This document shows positions 63,580 through 64,000 of a stretch of DNA of 64,000 nucleotides, one piece after another (position 1 is the stretch's first letter; the number at the start of each line of letters is the position of its first letter). The stretch covers positions 1-64,000 of the forward strand of contig CANKGV010000007.1 in NCBI GenBank assembly GCA_947481575.1, given 5' to 3'. The notes under the pieces were generated by a model that searched no databases, was not told the origin of the DNA, and saw only the letters and a program-made list of their open reading frames with translations. Made by a program: the position numbers and the translations under genes. This stretch comes from Alphaproteobacteria bacterium. Lineage in GTDB: Bacteria; Pseudomonadota; Alphaproteobacteria; UBA2966; CAIVPW01.

Positions 63580-64000
63580 CCACCGGTTCGATCACCGATG
63601 GATCATCGTTCTGGAAAGAGTTTACCCGCTGGGACACGGCAAGCATCTGCCACGCTTCGTCGCCCCCCGGGTGCAACAAGCCGTGGAGCGCGTCGTCGTT
63701 GGCCGGTTCCTGGCCCAGCCACTGCGGCCAATCGGCCGGGGACAGAATCACCGGCATGCGGTCGTGCAGCGGGCGCACCAGATCGCTGGCGGCGGTGGTG
63801 AGGATCGTGAATGAGTGGACGGGGGGAGCGTCCTTGGCTTCGCGCCAGCGGTCCCACAAGCCGGCGAAGGCGGTCAGGCTTCGGTCCTTGGGCGTAAACA
63901 AGAATGGCTGGCGGCCGTGTTCGGTGGCGCGCCATTCGAAGTAGCCGTTGGCGGGGACAAGACAGCGGCGCTCGCGAAAGGAATCGCGGAACGACGGCGT
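63542..64000 (-). CDS. SRAP-domain protein (YedK/HMCES family), 5' end outside window
   Basis: The frame is open to the right edge of the window and ends at 63542, with about 152 codons visible. The visible part has the SRAP strand RRCLVPANGYFEWRATEHG, FLFTPKDRSLTAFAGLWDRW, HSFTILTTAAS, and the conserved His in LHDRMPVIL. The family crosslinks to abasic sites in single-stranded DNA through an N-terminal Cys2, which lies outside the window. The C-terminus overlaps pyrD. Confidence 0.9.
   Translation of the reverse strand, partial: TPSFRDSFRERRCLVPANGYFEWRATEHGRQPFLFTPKDRSLTAFAGLWDRWREAKDAPPVHSFTILTTAASDLVRPLHDRMPVILSPADWPQWLGQEPANDDALHGLLHPGGDEAWQMLAVSQRVNSFQNDDPSVIEPVDAATGAPLVRPV

Overview
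This 64 kb window is a gene-dense, high-G+C stretch of a bacterial chromosome, almost entirely core metabolism and housekeeping. Several features point to an alphaproteobacterium, probably near the Rhodospirillales. These are the runs gpmI-envC-ctpA-yibQ-rppH, atpHAGDC without the Fo genes, mdh-sucC-sucD, dapF-mtaB-ftsY, ffh-rpsP-rimM-trmD-rplS and leuCDB-asd, plus a membrane protein with a degenerate EAL domain. No rRNA, tRNA, insertion sequence, prophage or CRISPR array was seen. GTG and TTG starts and 4-nt ATGA/GTGA overlaps are common.

Layout. 1-704 (-): secreted Ala/Pro-rich protein of unknown function, cut by the window edge. 808-10797 (+): gpmI, envC-like, two tandem S41 peptidases, a YibQ-type protein, rppH, an APC permease and a LysM/M23 protein. 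A hairpin then separates them from the F1 operon atpHAGDC (-) and an orphan NosR-like flavoprotein and priA (-). 20394-22060 (+): DUF484 and xerC. 22057-26753 (-): mdh-sucC-sucD-lpdA without sucAB. Then come htpG (+), and DUF1223 and acnA (-). 32433-39680 (+): all nine cytochrome c maturation genes ccmABCDEFGHI, then a small charged ORF and a strong terminator. 40076-44740 (-): yciB, a GYD protein, a 21-codon ORF in a structured A+T-rich intergenic region, ftsY, mtaB and dapF with a His-rich tail. 44922-52678 (+): ffh, rpsP, rimM, trmD, rplS, leuC, leuD, leuB, asd. 52693-55388 (-): an MBOAT acyltransferase and a partner SGNH gene broken by an in-frame stop. 55600-60179 (+): a DsbA-like protein, a decayed GIY-YIG pseudogene, sdhCDAB and a 32-aa membrane microprotein. 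60176-64000 (-): SRAP (partial), pyrD, degenerate EAL protein, HAD protein, pentapeptide-repeat protein.

Together these genes describe a respiring cell: TCA enzymes (acnA, sucCD, mdh, sdh, lpd), c-type cytochrome assembly, F1-ATPase, envelope growth and septation (EnvC, M23, YciB), SRP targeting (Ffh/FtsY), and leucine and diaminopimelate synthesis. No large uncharacterised multi-gene system is evident. The most unusual items are small or broken: the 32-codon ORF after sdhB, the 21-codon ORF within a run of stem-loops, the histidine tail on DapF, and two nearby genes disabled by point mutations.
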